In this document: in pieces, positions 8,183-18,549 of the stretch
How positions within the stretch are numbered: position 1 is the stretch's first letter
Layout of the letters: each line of letters opens with the position of its first letter
From: Rhizobium giardinii bv. giardinii H152
GTDB lineage: Bacteria > Pseudomonadota > Alphaproteobacteria > Rhizobiales > Rhizobiaceae
DNA length: 64,000 nt
Reading direction: 5' to 3'
Assembly (NCBI RefSeq): GCF_000379605.1
Contig: NZ_KB902657.1
Span: 74,697-138,696 of the forward strand
Translations under genes and position numbers: made by a program
The notes under the pieces: model-generated
Database searches by the model: none
What the model saw: only the letters and a program-made list of their open reading frames with translations
Told to the model about the DNA's origin: nothing

Positions 8183-9631
8183 ATGGAGAGCTCGATCGCT
8201 GAGAAGCGTTCACTCGCATCCAATTCAATTGGCGTGGCGCATATTGTGTTCTTTGTTGTGGCTGCGGCTGCACCCATGGCGGCGGTTGTCGGAGCAACGC
8301 CACCGGCCTTTGCTTTCGGAAATATCGGCGTGCCCGGAGCGTTCCTGCTCGTCGGGATTCTTTACCTGATCTTCTCCGCCGGATTCACTGCAATGGCCAG
8401 GAGCGTCAGTAGCGCCGGCGGCTTCTACACCTATATTTCCCGGGGCCTTGGTCGCCCCCTTGGTGTGGCTGGTGCCTTTCTTGCCATCGCCACGTACTTC
8501 ACGATTCAGATTGGTATCTACGCCTCTCTCGGCGTGTTTGCCCACGCGGCGCTCGCGCCACTCGGCGTCGTTGTGCCCTGGTGGGTATGGTCGCTACTGG
8601 TGCTTCTCGTTGTTTCGTGGTGCGGACAGCGTCACATCGTGTTCTCCGGGCGTCTCCTTGGTTTCTGTATGATCGCGGAACTCTTGATCCTGGGTCTCTT
8701 CGCCATAGGCGTCGTCTTCCACGGTGGCGGTCCTGAGGGCCTGACGATGGCAGGTCTGAAACCAAGCGACATTTTTTCACCGGGCATCGGTGTGACTCTC
8801 GTCTTCGTGGTCAGCGCCTTTATCGGCTTTGAAGCAACTGTGATTTTCGGTGAGGAAGCTTCTAATCCTGACAAAGCGATCCCGCGTGCCACCGTTTCGG
8901 CTGTGACGATCATCACCCTGTTCTACGCGCTCGTCAGCTGGGCCGTGATCCAATATTACGGCGCCTCGAGCGTCGCCTCCAAGGCGAGCGCATCGATGGA
9001 GACATTTTATTTCAGTGCCATTGCTGGAACGCTTGGCGACTGGTCAATCGTTGCAATGAACATGCTGCTGCTGACGAGCTTCTTTGCCTGCCTCCTCTCC
9101 TTCCACAACACACTCAACCGCTATTTCTTTGCTCTCGGCCGGGACGGCCTCTTGTGGGCAGGTTTTGCACGCGTCCATCAGACCCATGCCTCACCCCATG
9201 TCGCCGGTCGTGTTCAGGCGATATTGGTCGCTGCGATCCTGATCGGGTTTACGCTGATCAATGCCGATCCCTATGCCGTGGTCTTCTCCTGGATGGTGGC
9301 GTTTGCGGGTATCGGAATTCTTGCGATCCAGGTCCTGGTCTCGGTTTCGATTATCGCGTACTTCGCCAAGGTGCCTGGAGAACACTCGGCGTTGCGTGTG
9401 TTCGTTGCTCCGGCGGTAGCCGGCCTCGCTCTATTGGCTGCATTCGTCCAGGTATCCCGAAATCTTCCGCTGCTCACAGGAAGCGAGAGCGTGATTGTGA
9501 CGTTGTTTCCGGTATTTGTCCTCGTCATCGCCGCGGCAGGTGTGGTGACAGCGCTACGTATCCGCCGGACAAATCCTGCACTGTACGACCGGCTGGATAA
9601 TACGTTCGCAGCCGCCACCGCGGAAGCCTGA
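8183..9631 (+). CDS. APC-superfamily amino acid/polyamine permease (copy 1)
   Basis: A 482-residue inner-membrane transporter with about 12 hydrophobic segments. It opens with VAHIVFFVVAAAAPMAAVVG and contains the APC-type consensus stretches FSAGFTAMAR and SAGGFYTYISRGLGRP, and FIGFEATVIFGEEASNP in the middle. It should import an amino acid or amine by secondary transport. The Shine-Dalgarno GGAGG stands 7 nt before the ATG. It heads an operon with a class III aminotransferase and an aldehyde dehydrogenase, the two steps that turn an amine or omega-amino acid into a carboxylate. It is a close full-length paralogue of the permease at 28421-29878. Confidence 0.92.
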   Translation: MESSIAEKRSLASNSIGVAHIVFFVVAAAAPMAAVVGATPPAFAFGNIGVPGAFLLVGILYLIFSAGFTAMARSVSSAGGFYTYISRGLGRPLGVAGAFLAIATYFTIQIGIYASLGVFAHAALAPLGVVVPWWVWSLLVLLVVSWCGQRHIVFSGRLLGFCMIAELLILGLFAIGVVFHGGGPEGLTMAGLKPSDIFSPGIGVTLVFVVSAFIGFEATVIFGEEASNPDKAIPRATVSAVTIITLFYALVSWAVIQYYGASSVASKASASMETFYFSAIAGTLGDWSIVAMNMLLLTSFFACLLSFHNTLNRYFFALGRDGLLWAGFARVHQTHASPHVAGRVQAILVAAILIGFTLINADPYAVVFSWMVAFAGIGILAIQVLVSVSIIAYFAKVPGEHSALRVFVAPAVAGLALLAAFVQVSRNLPLLTGSESVIVTLFPVFVLVIAAAGVVTALRIRRTNPALYDRLDNTFAAATAEA

Positions 9632-9655
9632 TCCCAACGACATCTCAGCGCAATT

Positions 9656-9678
9656 GCGCGTCGCGCTGGCCGACGCGC
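9656..9678 (+). other. Intercistronic stem-loop
   Basis: A perfect 8-bp stem (GCGCGTCG at 9656-9663, CGACGCGC at 9671-9678) with a 7-nt loop lies between the permease and aminotransferase genes. No T-run follows, so it is more likely to affect mRNA processing or the expression ratio than to be a full terminator. Confidence 0.45.
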
Positions 9679-9704
9679 GGCAAACATTAACATAGGAGTG
9701 AACA

Positions 9705-11054
9705 ATGAGTGACTATGAGCGCCTGCGCGATCTTGATGCTAAGCACATGATCCATACTTTTCTTCCGCTGGAGACCCGAGAGCGAACGATCTTCATCAAA
9801 GGCAAAGGATGCAACCTTTGGGACGTCGAGGGGCGCGAGTACCTCGACATGACCGGGGGATTGTGGCTGGCCCAGATTGGCCATGGACGCCCCGAAATGG
9901 CCGAGGTTGCTGCAAAGCAGATGGCCACGCTCGAATATGCAACCGCCTTCTGGGAGTTTTCCAACGACAAGGCGATTACCCTTGCTGCAAAACTTGCGAC
10001 CCTCAGCCCTACAGGGCTCGACGTTGTATATTTTACGTCCGGTGGTTCCGAGAGCAATGATGCCGCAATCAAGACCGCGCGGCTATTCCATGCTCACCGT
10101 GGCGAACCCGAGCGTACCTGGATCCTCTCTCGCAACGATGCCTATCACGGGCTTGCCTACGGGGGCGGCACGGCGACCGGCTTTGACGGATTGAAGGCTG
10201 GCGTCGGGCCCGGTATCGGACACGTGCACCATCTGACCCCTCCCAAGCCATTTCAAACGTGGCGCTATGATGGGCAGTCCACGACGGATTTCTGTATTGC
10301 CGAGCTTGAAGCCACCGTTGCTCGGATCGGGCCCAAGAACATTGCTGCAATGATCGGCGAGCCGGTGATGGGTGTCGGTGGCATGGTCATTCCGCCCGAT
10401 GACTACTGGCCGCGGGTCGCGCAGGTCCTTCGCAAGAACGGGATCCTGCTGATCTTTGACGAGGTCGTAACGGCTTTCGGCCGTATCGGCTCGTGGTTTG
10501 GCGCTGACAAGTACAATGTCAAACCCGACATCCTGGTGACGGCAAAAGGAATTTCGAGCGGCTACATCCCCCTGGGTGCAGTTCTGATGACTCGCGAGAT
10601 AGCCGATGCTGTTCGGGAAGGACATGGCTTTCCGGTTGGATACACCTACAGCGGACATCCGGTTGCCTGCGCAATCGCGCTCGAAAACCTTCGCATTCTC
10701 GAGGAGGAACGGCTTGTCGAGCGGGCCAATATCATGGGGCAGTACTTCTCCGACAGCCTTCAGCGGATCAAGGATCTTCCTTGCGTTGGAGAGATCCGAC
10801 ACGCTGGCCTTGGCATTGCCATTGAACTTGTAACCGACAAGAAGGCACGCCAGCCTCTTCCCGACAACGCAATTCCTGATGTTATCAAGCGAGAGTCCGG
10901 CGTCATTGTCAGAATGGCCAACGAAAATGTGCTCGTCATGTCGCCACCTCTCGTCGTCACGGAGAGTGAAGCTGACCGCGCCATCGACTCGGTCGCCAGC
11001 GTCTTGGAGCGCGTTCGAGTCGATGGCTCGGTCACAAACGTTGTGGCGGCCTGA
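9705..11054 (+). CDS. Class III (omega) aminotransferase, PLP-dependent
   Basis: A 449-residue fold-type I aminotransferase. The PLP phosphate-binding GGSES is at 113-117, the Asp contacting the pyridine nitrogen is in IFDEVV (Asp252), and the Schiff-base lysine is Lys281 in VTAKGISSGYIPLG. These fit the beta-alanine/omega-amino acid:pyruvate aminotransferase subgroup. It transfers the terminal amino group of an amine or omega-amino acid, giving an aldehyde that the next gene product can oxidise. A Shine-Dalgarno (AGGAG) precedes the ATG. The gene lies 73 nt downstream of the permease and 95 nt upstream of the ALDH; the exact substrate cannot be read from sequence. Confidence 0.9.
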   Translation: MSDYERLRDLDAKHMIHTFLPLETRERTIFIKGKGCNLWDVEGREYLDMTGGLWLAQIGHGRPEMAEVAAKQMATLEYATAFWEFSNDKAITLAAKLATLSPTGLDVVYFTSGGSESNDAAIKTARLFHAHRGEPERTWILSRNDAYHGLAYGGGTATGFDGLKAGVGPGIGHVHHLTPPKPFQTWRYDGQSTTDFCIAELEATVARIGPKNIAAMIGEPVMGVGGMVIPPDDYWPRVAQVLRKNGILLIFDEVVTAFGRIGSWFGADKYNVKPDILVTAKGISSGYIPLGAVLMTREIADAVREGHGFPVGYTYSGHPVACAIALENLRILEEERLVERANIMGQYFSDSLQRIKDLPCVGEIRHAGLGIAIELVTDKKARQPLPDNAIPDVIKRESGVIVRMANENVLVMSPPLVVTESEADRAIDSVASVLERVRVDGSVTNVVAA

Positions 11055-11149
11055 CTTCCAGACCGAACCAGGGGGCGCCAACCCGCCCCTACATCCATCC
11101 TCGGACAGAGCACCAATAAGAAATGTCCAATCAAAGGAGGAAATCCAGA

Positions 11150-12643
11150 ATGTTTTACTGGAAGAATATCGAAGAGAATACCACTCCCCCAGAGCAGAAA
11201 CTATTCATCGGGGGGCATTGGTCGGACGCATCTCACGCAGCGTATTTCGAGGATCGTGATCCGACGACGGGACGTCTCATAGCGAGGATCGCCGATTCAA
11301 CATCGGGTGATATTGATCGCGCGATCGCTGCAGCCGCCGGCGTACAGCCGATGTGGGAAGAATTGTCGCCCACGGATCGGGCGTCGTTCTTTTATCGTGC
11401 CGCCGAGTTGTTCGTGGAGCGGCGTGATGACTTCGCCCGAGCACTCATTGCCGAAACCGGCTCAACATTCGGAAAAGCGATGTACGAATGCTCGCTTATT
11501 CCGGTCGCTTTGCGAGAGGCCGCAGGACTAACGACGCGTGAGATCGGCGAGGTGCTTCCATCGAATGTGCCGGGTCGTATCAACCGCACAATGCGTCGAC
11601 CACGTGGTGTGATCGGCGTGATTTCTCCTTGGAACTTCCCGCTCTATCTGTCAGTGCGGGGCTTCGTCTACGCGCTTGCGTTAGGGAATACGATTGTGCT
11701 CAAGCCGTCGGAGGATAGCCCGGTCTCCGGTGGGTTGATGCTTGCACATCTCCTGTCTGATGCGGGTTTTCCACCGGGCGTGTTCAATGTCGTCACCGCT
11801 TCGCGCGAGAGCGCTCCCCGAATTGGGACGGCCTTCGTAAACGATAAGAAGGTCGCCGGCATCAGCTTTACTGGTTCGACTAAGGTAGGCCAGCAGCTGT
11901 CAGCCGAATGCGCCCGTCTGTTCAAGCCGATCATGCTTGAACTTGGCGGAAAAAACTCGATCCTCGTTCTCGAGGATGCTGACCTGGACCATGCTGTGGA
12001 TCTCGCCTTTTTTGGCGCGTTCTTGCATCAGGGCCAGATTTGCATGTCGACTGACCGTGTGATCGTGGCAAAGGCACTCTATGACGAGTTCACCCGTAAC
12101 CTGGTCGAGAAAGTCCGGAAGTTTGCTCCCTGCCCGCCTGATGATCCCCATTCTGTCATCGGTCCAATCATCAATGATCGTCAACTCCAACGCGTTGTGG
12201 CATTGGTCGACGAAGCACGCGCCGCAGGTGCGATCGTTTGCTGTGGTGGGCACGCTCAGGCCCCCTTCTATCAGCCCACCGTCTTGACCGGTATTACGCC
12301 GGGCATGCGCATCTGGAACGAGGAGATCTTTGGTCCTGTCACCTGTGTGGTTCCGGCTGATGACACGGAACACGCCATTGCACTGGCGAACGACAGCGAC
12401 TACGGACTAACCGCTGCCATCGTCACTGCCGACGGGCAGGCCGGTGAAATTCTAGCCGAGCGGATCAATGCCGGAATGGTCCATGTGAACGCTTCGACAG
12501 TCCACGATGAGCCGCATTGCCCGTTCTCCGGAATTGGAGCATCGGGCGGAGGCGGGAAATGGGGTCCCAAGGGCGCCATCGAGGCATTCACGGTTCAGCG
12601 CTGGATTAGCACACAGCGCAGGAAAGCTGCATTGCCGTTCTAG
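11150..12643 (+). CDS. NAD(P)-dependent aldehyde dehydrogenase (copy 1)
   Basis: A 497-residue ALDH-superfamily enzyme. The general base Glu264 is in MLELGGKNS, the nucleophile Cys298 in HQGQICMSTD, the cofactor-binding FTGSTKVG at about 240-247, and SPWNFP forms the active-site channel. It should oxidise the aldehyde made by the upstream aminotransferase. The start at 11150 was chosen because a textbook AGGAGG (11135-11140) sits 9 nt before it; an upstream in-frame ATG at 11123 has no such site and adds a non-conserved leader. The enzyme is full length, and an inverted repeat follows as likely terminator. Confidence 0.92.
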   Translation: MFYWKNIEENTTPPEQKLFIGGHWSDASHAAYFEDRDPTTGRLIARIADSTSGDIDRAIAAAAGVQPMWEELSPTDRASFFYRAAELFVERRDDFARALIAETGSTFGKAMYECSLIPVALREAAGLTTREIGEVLPSNVPGRINRTMRRPRGVIGVISPWNFPLYLSVRGFVYALALGNTIVLKPSEDSPVSGGLMLAHLLSDAGFPPGVFNVVTASRESAPRIGTAFVNDKKVAGISFTGSTKVGQQLSAECARLFKPIMLELGGKNSILVLEDADLDHAVDLAFFGAFLHQGQICMSTDRVIVAKALYDEFTRNLVEKVRKFAPCPPDDPHSVIGPIINDRQLQRVVALVDEARAAGAIVCCGGHAQAPFYQPTVLTGITPGMRIWNEEIFGPVTCVVPADDTEHAIALANDSDYGLTAAIVTADGQAGEILAERINAGMVHVNASTVHDEPHCPFSGIGASGGGGKWGPKGAIEAFTVQRWISTQRRKAALPF

Positions 12644-12669
12644 CCTTGAATGCGGCCCAATACTATCAG

Positions 12670-12702
12670 TGCCAGCTGGCGGTGAAAGGCCGCTAGCTGG
12701 CA
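12670..12702. terminator. Hairpin between convergent ALDH and GntR genes
   Basis: A 13-bp stem, TGCCAGCTGGCGG (12670-12682) with CCGCTAGCTGGCA (12690-12702), one G-T pair and a 7-nt loop, occupies the 107-bp gap between two convergent genes. This is the expected place for a bidirectional terminator, although no long T-tract follows. Confidence 0.55.
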
Positions 12703-12750
12703 GCTCATTCGGGCAAACCGCAGGGACGAAACGGGTGGCCAGGCCTGCTT

Positions 12751-13452
12751 TTACACCAATAAGACAGCCCAGTTGAACGTGTCCTCAGCATGACGGATCA
12801 TCGCTTCCCGCGCTTGCGCAGCGTGTCCGAGCTCTATGGCTTGGACTATCGGACCATGATCATACGAGGTCAGTTTGCGGCTTCTAACGGGGCGATCGGT
12901 CGATAGGATGACGTCCGTTAGAGCAACTTGAAGCTCCGTTTCCGCCCTTATCAGCCGGGATGAACCCGACGCTTCGGCAATGGCGACATGCAGCCTGACA
13001 TCGGCAAAGCGCAGGTCCGGAAATTGATCTGTCGAGTTAAATGCCTGTTCTAACGAACGGATCTGCGATAACTGTTCTGGCGTTGAGCGTTCGGCAGCCA
13101 GATAGCAGGCTTCACCCGAAATAGCGCGCCTCCAGTCCGTGAGATCGCGTAGAAGAGCCCGATTCAGCGGTGCTTTTCGTGCTGCTTCCGCCAGCCGATC
13201 CCCGACGTCCTCTGCAATAAAGTTGCCCCCGTGTCGTCCCCGCACAGTCGTCAATAACCCCATATCACGCAATGCGGTAAGCGCCCCCCGGACTGTCATC
13301 AAAGCGATACCGAAACCTTGCGCCAATTCGAACTCAGATGGCAGCCGATCGCCAGGACGGAGCTCGCCGCTGACAATGGCTTCATGCACCCGTTTTGCTA
13401 CGAGGCTGGGCGTGGACACAGAGGCGACACTCAGTGGGTATACAAATTTCAT
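12751..13452 (-). CDS. GntR-family regulator, FadR subfamily (FCD domain)
   Basis: A 233-residue regulator. Its N-terminal winged helix (about residues 14-80) has the family signature GELRPGDRLPSEFELAQGFG and the recognition stretch MTVRGALTALRDMGLL. The C-terminal all-helical FCD domain (about 95-225) includes the metal-ligand pattern with DVRLHVAIAEASG and MIRHAEDTF. FadR-type repressors usually respond to organic acids. It is divergent from the hydrolase/ABC transporter operon starting at 13514 and probably represses it and itself; a short inverted repeat lies in the 61-bp gap. Confidence 0.9.
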   Translation of the reverse strand: MKFVYPLSVASVSTPSLVAKRVHEAIVSGELRPGDRLPSEFELAQGFGIALMTVRGALTALRDMGLLTTVRGRHGGNFIAEDVGDRLAEAARKAPLNRALLRDLTDWRRAISGEACYLAAERSTPEQLSQIRSLEQAFNSTDQFPDLRFADVRLHVAIAEASGSSRLIRAETELQVALTDVILSTDRPVRSRKLTSYDHGPIVQAIELGHAAQAREAMIRHAEDTFNWAVLLV

Positions 13453-13458
13453 TTGACC

Positions 13459-13471
13459 TCTAGACTTTAGA
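13459..13471. promoter_or_regulatory. Candidate GntR operator
   Basis: TCTAGACTTTAGA is an imperfect inverted repeat with TCTA/TAGA arms, placed in the 61-bp gap between the divergent GntR gene and the hydrolase gene. FadR-type proteins bind short palindromes in such places. The match is suggestive only. Confidence 0.35.
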
Positions 13472-13513
13472 TGTTTATTTGCTTGGCTTAGATACTAGGG
13501 AAGGTCATGACAC

Positions 13514-14293
13514 ATGACAAAAGCAATCGATTCACGCTCCGCGCCTGCCGACCTTGACGCGCCTCAGGTTCTCGTCGTTGGATCCTTGGTGCCACCTGGC
13601 GCGAGCGACAATCTAAAACGCGCATTGAGGTCTCTGGCCGACAATGTCCTGGACGAACTCGCAGCGTGCGGAGCGAGCGGCTCATTTCTGGAAGCTTCCA
13701 ATCCGAACAGCAATACGGAAACGCTGCTCGACTGTAAACACGGTCTACTTGTGCTTGGAGGAGCCGACGCTGATCCTAGTTGTTACGGACAGTTGGCCAC
13801 CTCCCACACCATCTACGGCTTGAATGTCGAAGTGGACAAGTTCGAGCTCGATCTGATGGCATCGGCCCAAGCGCGTGGCATTCCCGTTCTTGGCATCTGC
13901 CGCGGCATGCAGCTGATGAACATTTTGCGCGGAGGTGATCTCATCCAGGACATCGGCGCCGACACGATCCACATCGGCAATGACGAAAATTCGGTGATGG
14001 TTTCTCATCTAGTGCAGATTGCCGACGGCTGTCGCCTCGCCAGCATCTATCCCGACAAACAAATTTCCGTTCAATCCGCGCATCACCAGGCCGTATGCCG
14101 GCTCGGTAACGGACTGACGATCGCCGCGCAGGCCACCGATGGCCTCGTCGAGGCTATAGAGAATTCCGGTGAACATTGGATGGTCGGTGTGCAATGGCAC
14201 CCCGAAGCGCTTGCGGCCTCAAAGCAGGACTTCCGATCGCTCATTGAGCATTTCCTTTGGGCCGCCAAAGATCGAGCTCGGCCGCGGGACTGA
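13514..14293 (+). CDS. Class I glutamine amidotransferase-like hydrolase (gamma-glutamyl-GABA hydrolase type, peptidase C26)
   Basis: A 259-residue PuuD-like hydrolase. The nucleophile elbow GICRGMQ places Cys129; His229 and Glu231 in VGVQWHPEA complete the triad. The stretch LVLGGADADPSCYG corresponds to the oxyanion-loop region of C26 peptidases. The family cleaves gamma-glutamyl amides such as gamma-glutamyl-GABA in polyamine degradation. It is followed by a polar amino-acid ABC transporter in the same direction and preceded by a divergent GntR gene. The rest of a Puu pathway (gamma-glutamylputrescine synthetase and oxidase) is not adjacent, so the substrate is uncertain. Confidence 0.85.
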   Translation: MTKAIDSRSAPADLDAPQVLVVGSLVPPGASDNLKRALRSLADNVLDELAACGASGSFLEASNPNSNTETLLDCKHGLLVLGGADADPSCYGQLATSHTIYGLNVEVDKFELDLMASAQARGIPVLGICRGMQLMNILRGGDLIQDIGADTIHIGNDENSVMVSHLVQIADGCRLASIYPDKQISVQSAHHQAVCRLGNGLTIAAQATDGLVEAIENSGEHWMVGVQWHPEALAASKQDFRSLIEHFLWAAKDRARPRD

Positions 14294-14319
14294 ATTAGAA
14301 ACTTCATGGGAGAGAAGAC

Positions 14320-15171
14320 ATGAAACGTAAGCAGATTCTAGCAGCAGTGGTTATTGCAATCTTCGGGGCCGAGCACGCCCTCGCCGATGGCGTGGCTCCA
14401 TCCTATGGCAAGTGCAACCCCAAGGAACCAGCAGGGTCGATAAGCCTTACGACCGATCAACCGGATACCTTAATCGTCGCCACGGTCCTGCCCAACCCTG
14501 GCTGGTATAACGGCATGTCGCCGGCCTCCACCCAGGACGGTTTTGAATATTGCATGGCTGCCGAGATTGCTCGCCGCGCCGGTCTGAAGAACCTCAAGCT
14601 ACTCAATCTTGCCTGGGATCAATACATATCCGGCACCGCCAAGGGCTATGATGTAGCGATAGCAACAACGACGATCACCGACAAGCGCAAGCAAATATTC
14701 GACTTTTCGCAGCCCTATTTCAACTCGAACCTCGGGGTAGCCGTCAAGAACGGTGCGGAAGTTACGGCGTCCAACATCCGATCGAAGCACATCGGTGTCG
14801 TTCAAGGTAATATGGGATCGGACTGGGTGATCAACACCCTGAAGCCGAGCCGTCAGCCCGCGCTCTACCAAACCCAACCCGATCTGGTGACTGCATTGCT
14901 GGCCGGCCAAGTCGACGCGATTATCTCGGATACGACCTTGGTTCTTTCGGCGACCGCTGGCACCAAAGGAGCAGCCGAGGTCATTGGCCAGTATGACGTC
15001 AATCAAGGTTATGGGGCGGTTACACCGAAGAATTCAAAAAATTCCGCCGCGATCGACAAGGCGATCGGTGACATGATGAAAGATGGCACGATCGTCGCCC
15101 TGTCTGCCAGTTATCTCGCCCCCCTTTTCGGGAAAGATCCCAACAGCGTGCCTGTGTGGCAACTGCCCTAA
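14320..15171 (+). CDS. Polar amino-acid ABC transporter, periplasmic binding protein (SBP_bac_3)
   Basis: A 283-residue binding protein with a signal peptide (MKRKQ, hydrophobic core, cleavage near ALA-D at 22-23). The mature part has the family 3 solute-binding pattern: GFEYCMAAEIARRAG after the first strand, YDVAIATTTITDKRKQIFDFSQPYF in the hinge/ligand region (quoted here in abbreviated form as DVAIATTTIT and FDFSQPYF), then GVVQGNMGSDWV. These proteins bind amino acids or related small cations. It is followed directly by its permease and ATPase genes. The ATG at 14320 has a GGGAGAG site upstream. Confidence 0.9.
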   Translation: MKRKQILAAVVIAIFGAEHALADGVAPSYGKCNPKEPAGSISLTTDQPDTLIVATVLPNPGWYNGMSPASTQDGFEYCMAAEIARRAGLKNLKLLNLAWDQYISGTAKGYDVAIATTTITDKRKQIFDFSQPYFNSNLGVAVKNGAEVTASNIRSKHIGVVQGNMGSDWVINTLKPSRQPALYQTQPDLVTALLAGQVDAIISDTTLVLSATAGTKGAAEVIGQYDVNQGYGAVTPKNSKNSAAIDKAIGDMMKDGTIVALSASYLAPLFGKDPNSVPVWQLP

Positions 15172-15188
15172 TAACAAAAGGATTTCCC

Positions 15189-16253
15189 ATGCAAAGGCTT
15201 AGCCCCGCTCCGCGCGCAGTGCCGATTGCTTCCACCGCGGTCGGCGTTTCCCTGCTGTTGTTGTTCATAATCGCTACACTCGGGGGCACAGTCAGGAATG
15301 GCATCGCGGATCCCGCTTTGAAGACGATCAGCCTATGGCTGATCGTCGTTGCCATGGCCGCCGGAGCGCTGGTGCTGCTTATGGCAGGCTGGTCAATGAC
15401 CCTGGCAATGCGGGCAAATCGCCAAACGCGGGCCGATAATATTCTCGCTGCGCGTTCTTCCGCGGCCGCCTCGCGACAAGACGCATTCATCGCTTTTGGC
15501 TTGAGCCTCGCAGTGCTCGCCATTTTCTGCTTCGTGCAGCTTCTGTTGCAAAATGACGGGAAGCTCCAGCAGACCTTCCTCCAATGGCAACTAATGCGCG
15601 AAAGCGCTGTTGATGTGCTCCAGGCCTTCGCCGTCAACGTCAAGTTGGCGGTCATCTCGCAGATTTTGGTCCTGGTGATCGGTTTGGTCCTCGCCGTGGC
15701 ACGAATGGCTCCCGGAAAGGCCGGCGCTCCGATCCGCTTCATGGCCGTTGCGTATATCGACCTCATGCGCGCGGTACCGGCAATCATCGTTCTTTATCTT
15801 ATCGGGTTCGGTCTGCCATTGACGAATTTGCCTGTCCTTGCGAGCCTGTCCCCGGATTGGTTCGCAATCATCGCTCTGACCCTTACATACAGCGCCTACG
15901 TCGCGGAAATCTATCGCTCCGGGATCGCTTCCATTCATCCGTCTCAGTGGTCCGCCAGTCGTTCCCTGGGATTCAGCTACGTTCAAACGCTCCGTTGGTT
16001 CATCTTGCCACAGGCCATCCGACTCGTGGTGCCACCTCTTCTGTCCACATTTATTGCCCTTCAGAAGGACACCTCGCTCGTCAACGTCATCGGGACGCTA
16101 GATGCTTTCAACCAAGCGAAGTTCTATGCATCCTCCAGCTTCAATCTGTCCTCGGTATCAGTCGTAGCCATTGTATTTGTCGTTCTGACAATACCTCAGA
16201 CGCGCTACGTCGACTGGAGACTTGCGCGGGCTAACAAACGCTTAAGAGGTTGA
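15189..16253 (+). CDS. Polar amino-acid ABC transporter permease (HisM/GlnP family) with extended N-terminus
   Basis: A 354-residue inner-membrane permease. The C-terminal 220 residues are the normal HisM-type domain, with RAVPAIIVLYLIGFG, the EAA-like loop around EIYRSGIASI and SRSLGFSYVQTLRW, and QKDTSLVNVIG near the end. The N-terminal 130 residues add about three hydrophobic segments (for example VGVSLLLLFIIATLGG), more than in a standard 220-residue permease, so this may be a long single-gene permease working as a homodimer. The start at 15189 was chosen because an earlier frame start overlaps the upstream gene. It is 1 nt from the ATPase gene. Confidence 0.88.
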   Translation: MQRLSPAPRAVPIASTAVGVSLLLLFIIATLGGTVRNGIADPALKTISLWLIVVAMAAGALVLLMAGWSMTLAMRANRQTRADNILAARSSAAASRQDAFIAFGLSLAVLAIFCFVQLLLQNDGKLQQTFLQWQLMRESAVDVLQAFAVNVKLAVISQILVLVIGLVLAVARMAPGKAGAPIRFMAVAYIDLMRAVPAIIVLYLIGFGLPLTNLPVLASLSPDWFAIIALTLTYSAYVAEIYRSGIASIHPSQWSASRSLGFSYVQTLRWFILPQAIRLVVPPLLSTFIALQKDTSLVNVIGTLDAFNQAKFYASSSFNLSSVSVVAIVFVVLTIPQTRYVDWRLARANKRLRG

Positions 16254-16254
16254 A

Positions 16255-16998
16255 ATGGCATTCATCGAAATCGAAGACCTTCAAAAAAGCTATGGCGAGC
16301 ACGAGGTCCTGAAAGGTATCAGCCTGAATGTTGATCGGCATCAAGTCGTCACGCTGATAGGTGCGTCTGGTTCGGGAAAGAGCACTCTGTTAAGGTGCCT
16401 AAACGCACTGGATACAATTAACAATGGACAAATCCGTGTCGACGGCGACGTCGTTTCCGGGCCCGGCGTTGACCTCAACAGACTTCGTCGCAAGGTTGGC
16501 ATGGTGTTCCAGTCTTTCAACCTTTTTCCGCACCTGTCTGTCGAGGAGAACATCGTCACTGGGCCGATCAAGCTCCTGCATCATTCGCGCGAAAAGGCGC
16601 GGGCGCGAGCTGCAGAGTTACTCGAACGGGTCAATTTGGGGCACCGAGCGAAATATTATCCGGACCAGTTGTCAGGAGGGCAACAACAGCGCGTGGCGAT
16701 CGTGCGCGCAATCGCGATGGAGCCGGAGGCCCTGTTATTGGACGAGATCACGTCTGCCCTCGACCCAGAACTTGTCGCCGAGGTGCTAAATATTCTTCGT
16801 GATCTCGCAAAGGAGGGGATGACAATGATCCTCGCTACCCACGAAATGCAGTTCGCAAAAGAAGTCTCAAACCTTGTCGTGTTCCTGGAGCAGGGTCGAC
16901 TCCTCGAGGCCGGCCCACCAGCGCAGATATTCGGCTCACCCACCCAAGAACGTACACGCGCATTCCTTAAGCAGATCATCGACGCAGGGCGTCTTTAA
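16255..16998 (+). CDS. Polar amino-acid ABC transporter ATPase (GlnQ/HisP family)
   Basis: A 247-residue ATPase with complete motifs: Walker A GASGSGKST (about 36-44), Q-loop VFQSFNLFPH, ABC signature LSGGQQQR, Walker B ALLLDEITSALDPE and the H-loop LATHEM. In Walker B the usual DEPTSALD reads DEITSALD, a substitution often seen in this subgroup. It couples ATP hydrolysis to import through the permease encoded 1 nt upstream and the binding protein at 14320. It is the last gene of the operon; the next gene is convergent. Confidence 0.93.
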   Translation: MAFIEIEDLQKSYGEHEVLKGISLNVDRHQVVTLIGASGSGKSTLLRCLNALDTINNGQIRVDGDVVSGPGVDLNRLRRKVGMVFQSFNLFPHLSVEENIVTGPIKLLHHSREKARARAAELLERVNLGHRAKYYPDQLSGGQQQRVAIVRAIAMEPEALLLDEITSALDPELVAEVLNILRDLAKEGMTMILATHEMQFAKEVSNLVVFLEQGRLLEAGPPAQIFGSPTQERTRAFLKQIIDAGRL

Positions 16999-17259
16999 GA
17001 GGGGCTCCAATTGCGGGATCATGGTGATAGATTCGCTTCCGAGGCGAGGAGGAAGCATCACTGATAGGTGACTGAAATAAGCGTTTCCCTGAGTTCGGGG
17101 CCAGCACTTTTTGCCAACGCGATGGGCGACAACGGAGGGCATAGCTTTGGCTTACCGCGGACAACGCTTATGCCCGTAGCTATCAGAACCCTTCCCGTCC
17201 TGCTCGCATGGTCGCCCTCTTCTTCTACCGATCCAAAAGAGCCCTGCCGCCTCCTCCGC

Positions 17260-18507
<1,248 letters not shown>

Positions 18508-18549
18508 TCATCTTGTACAAATCGAACACGACGAAGGAGCGTCGCCGCG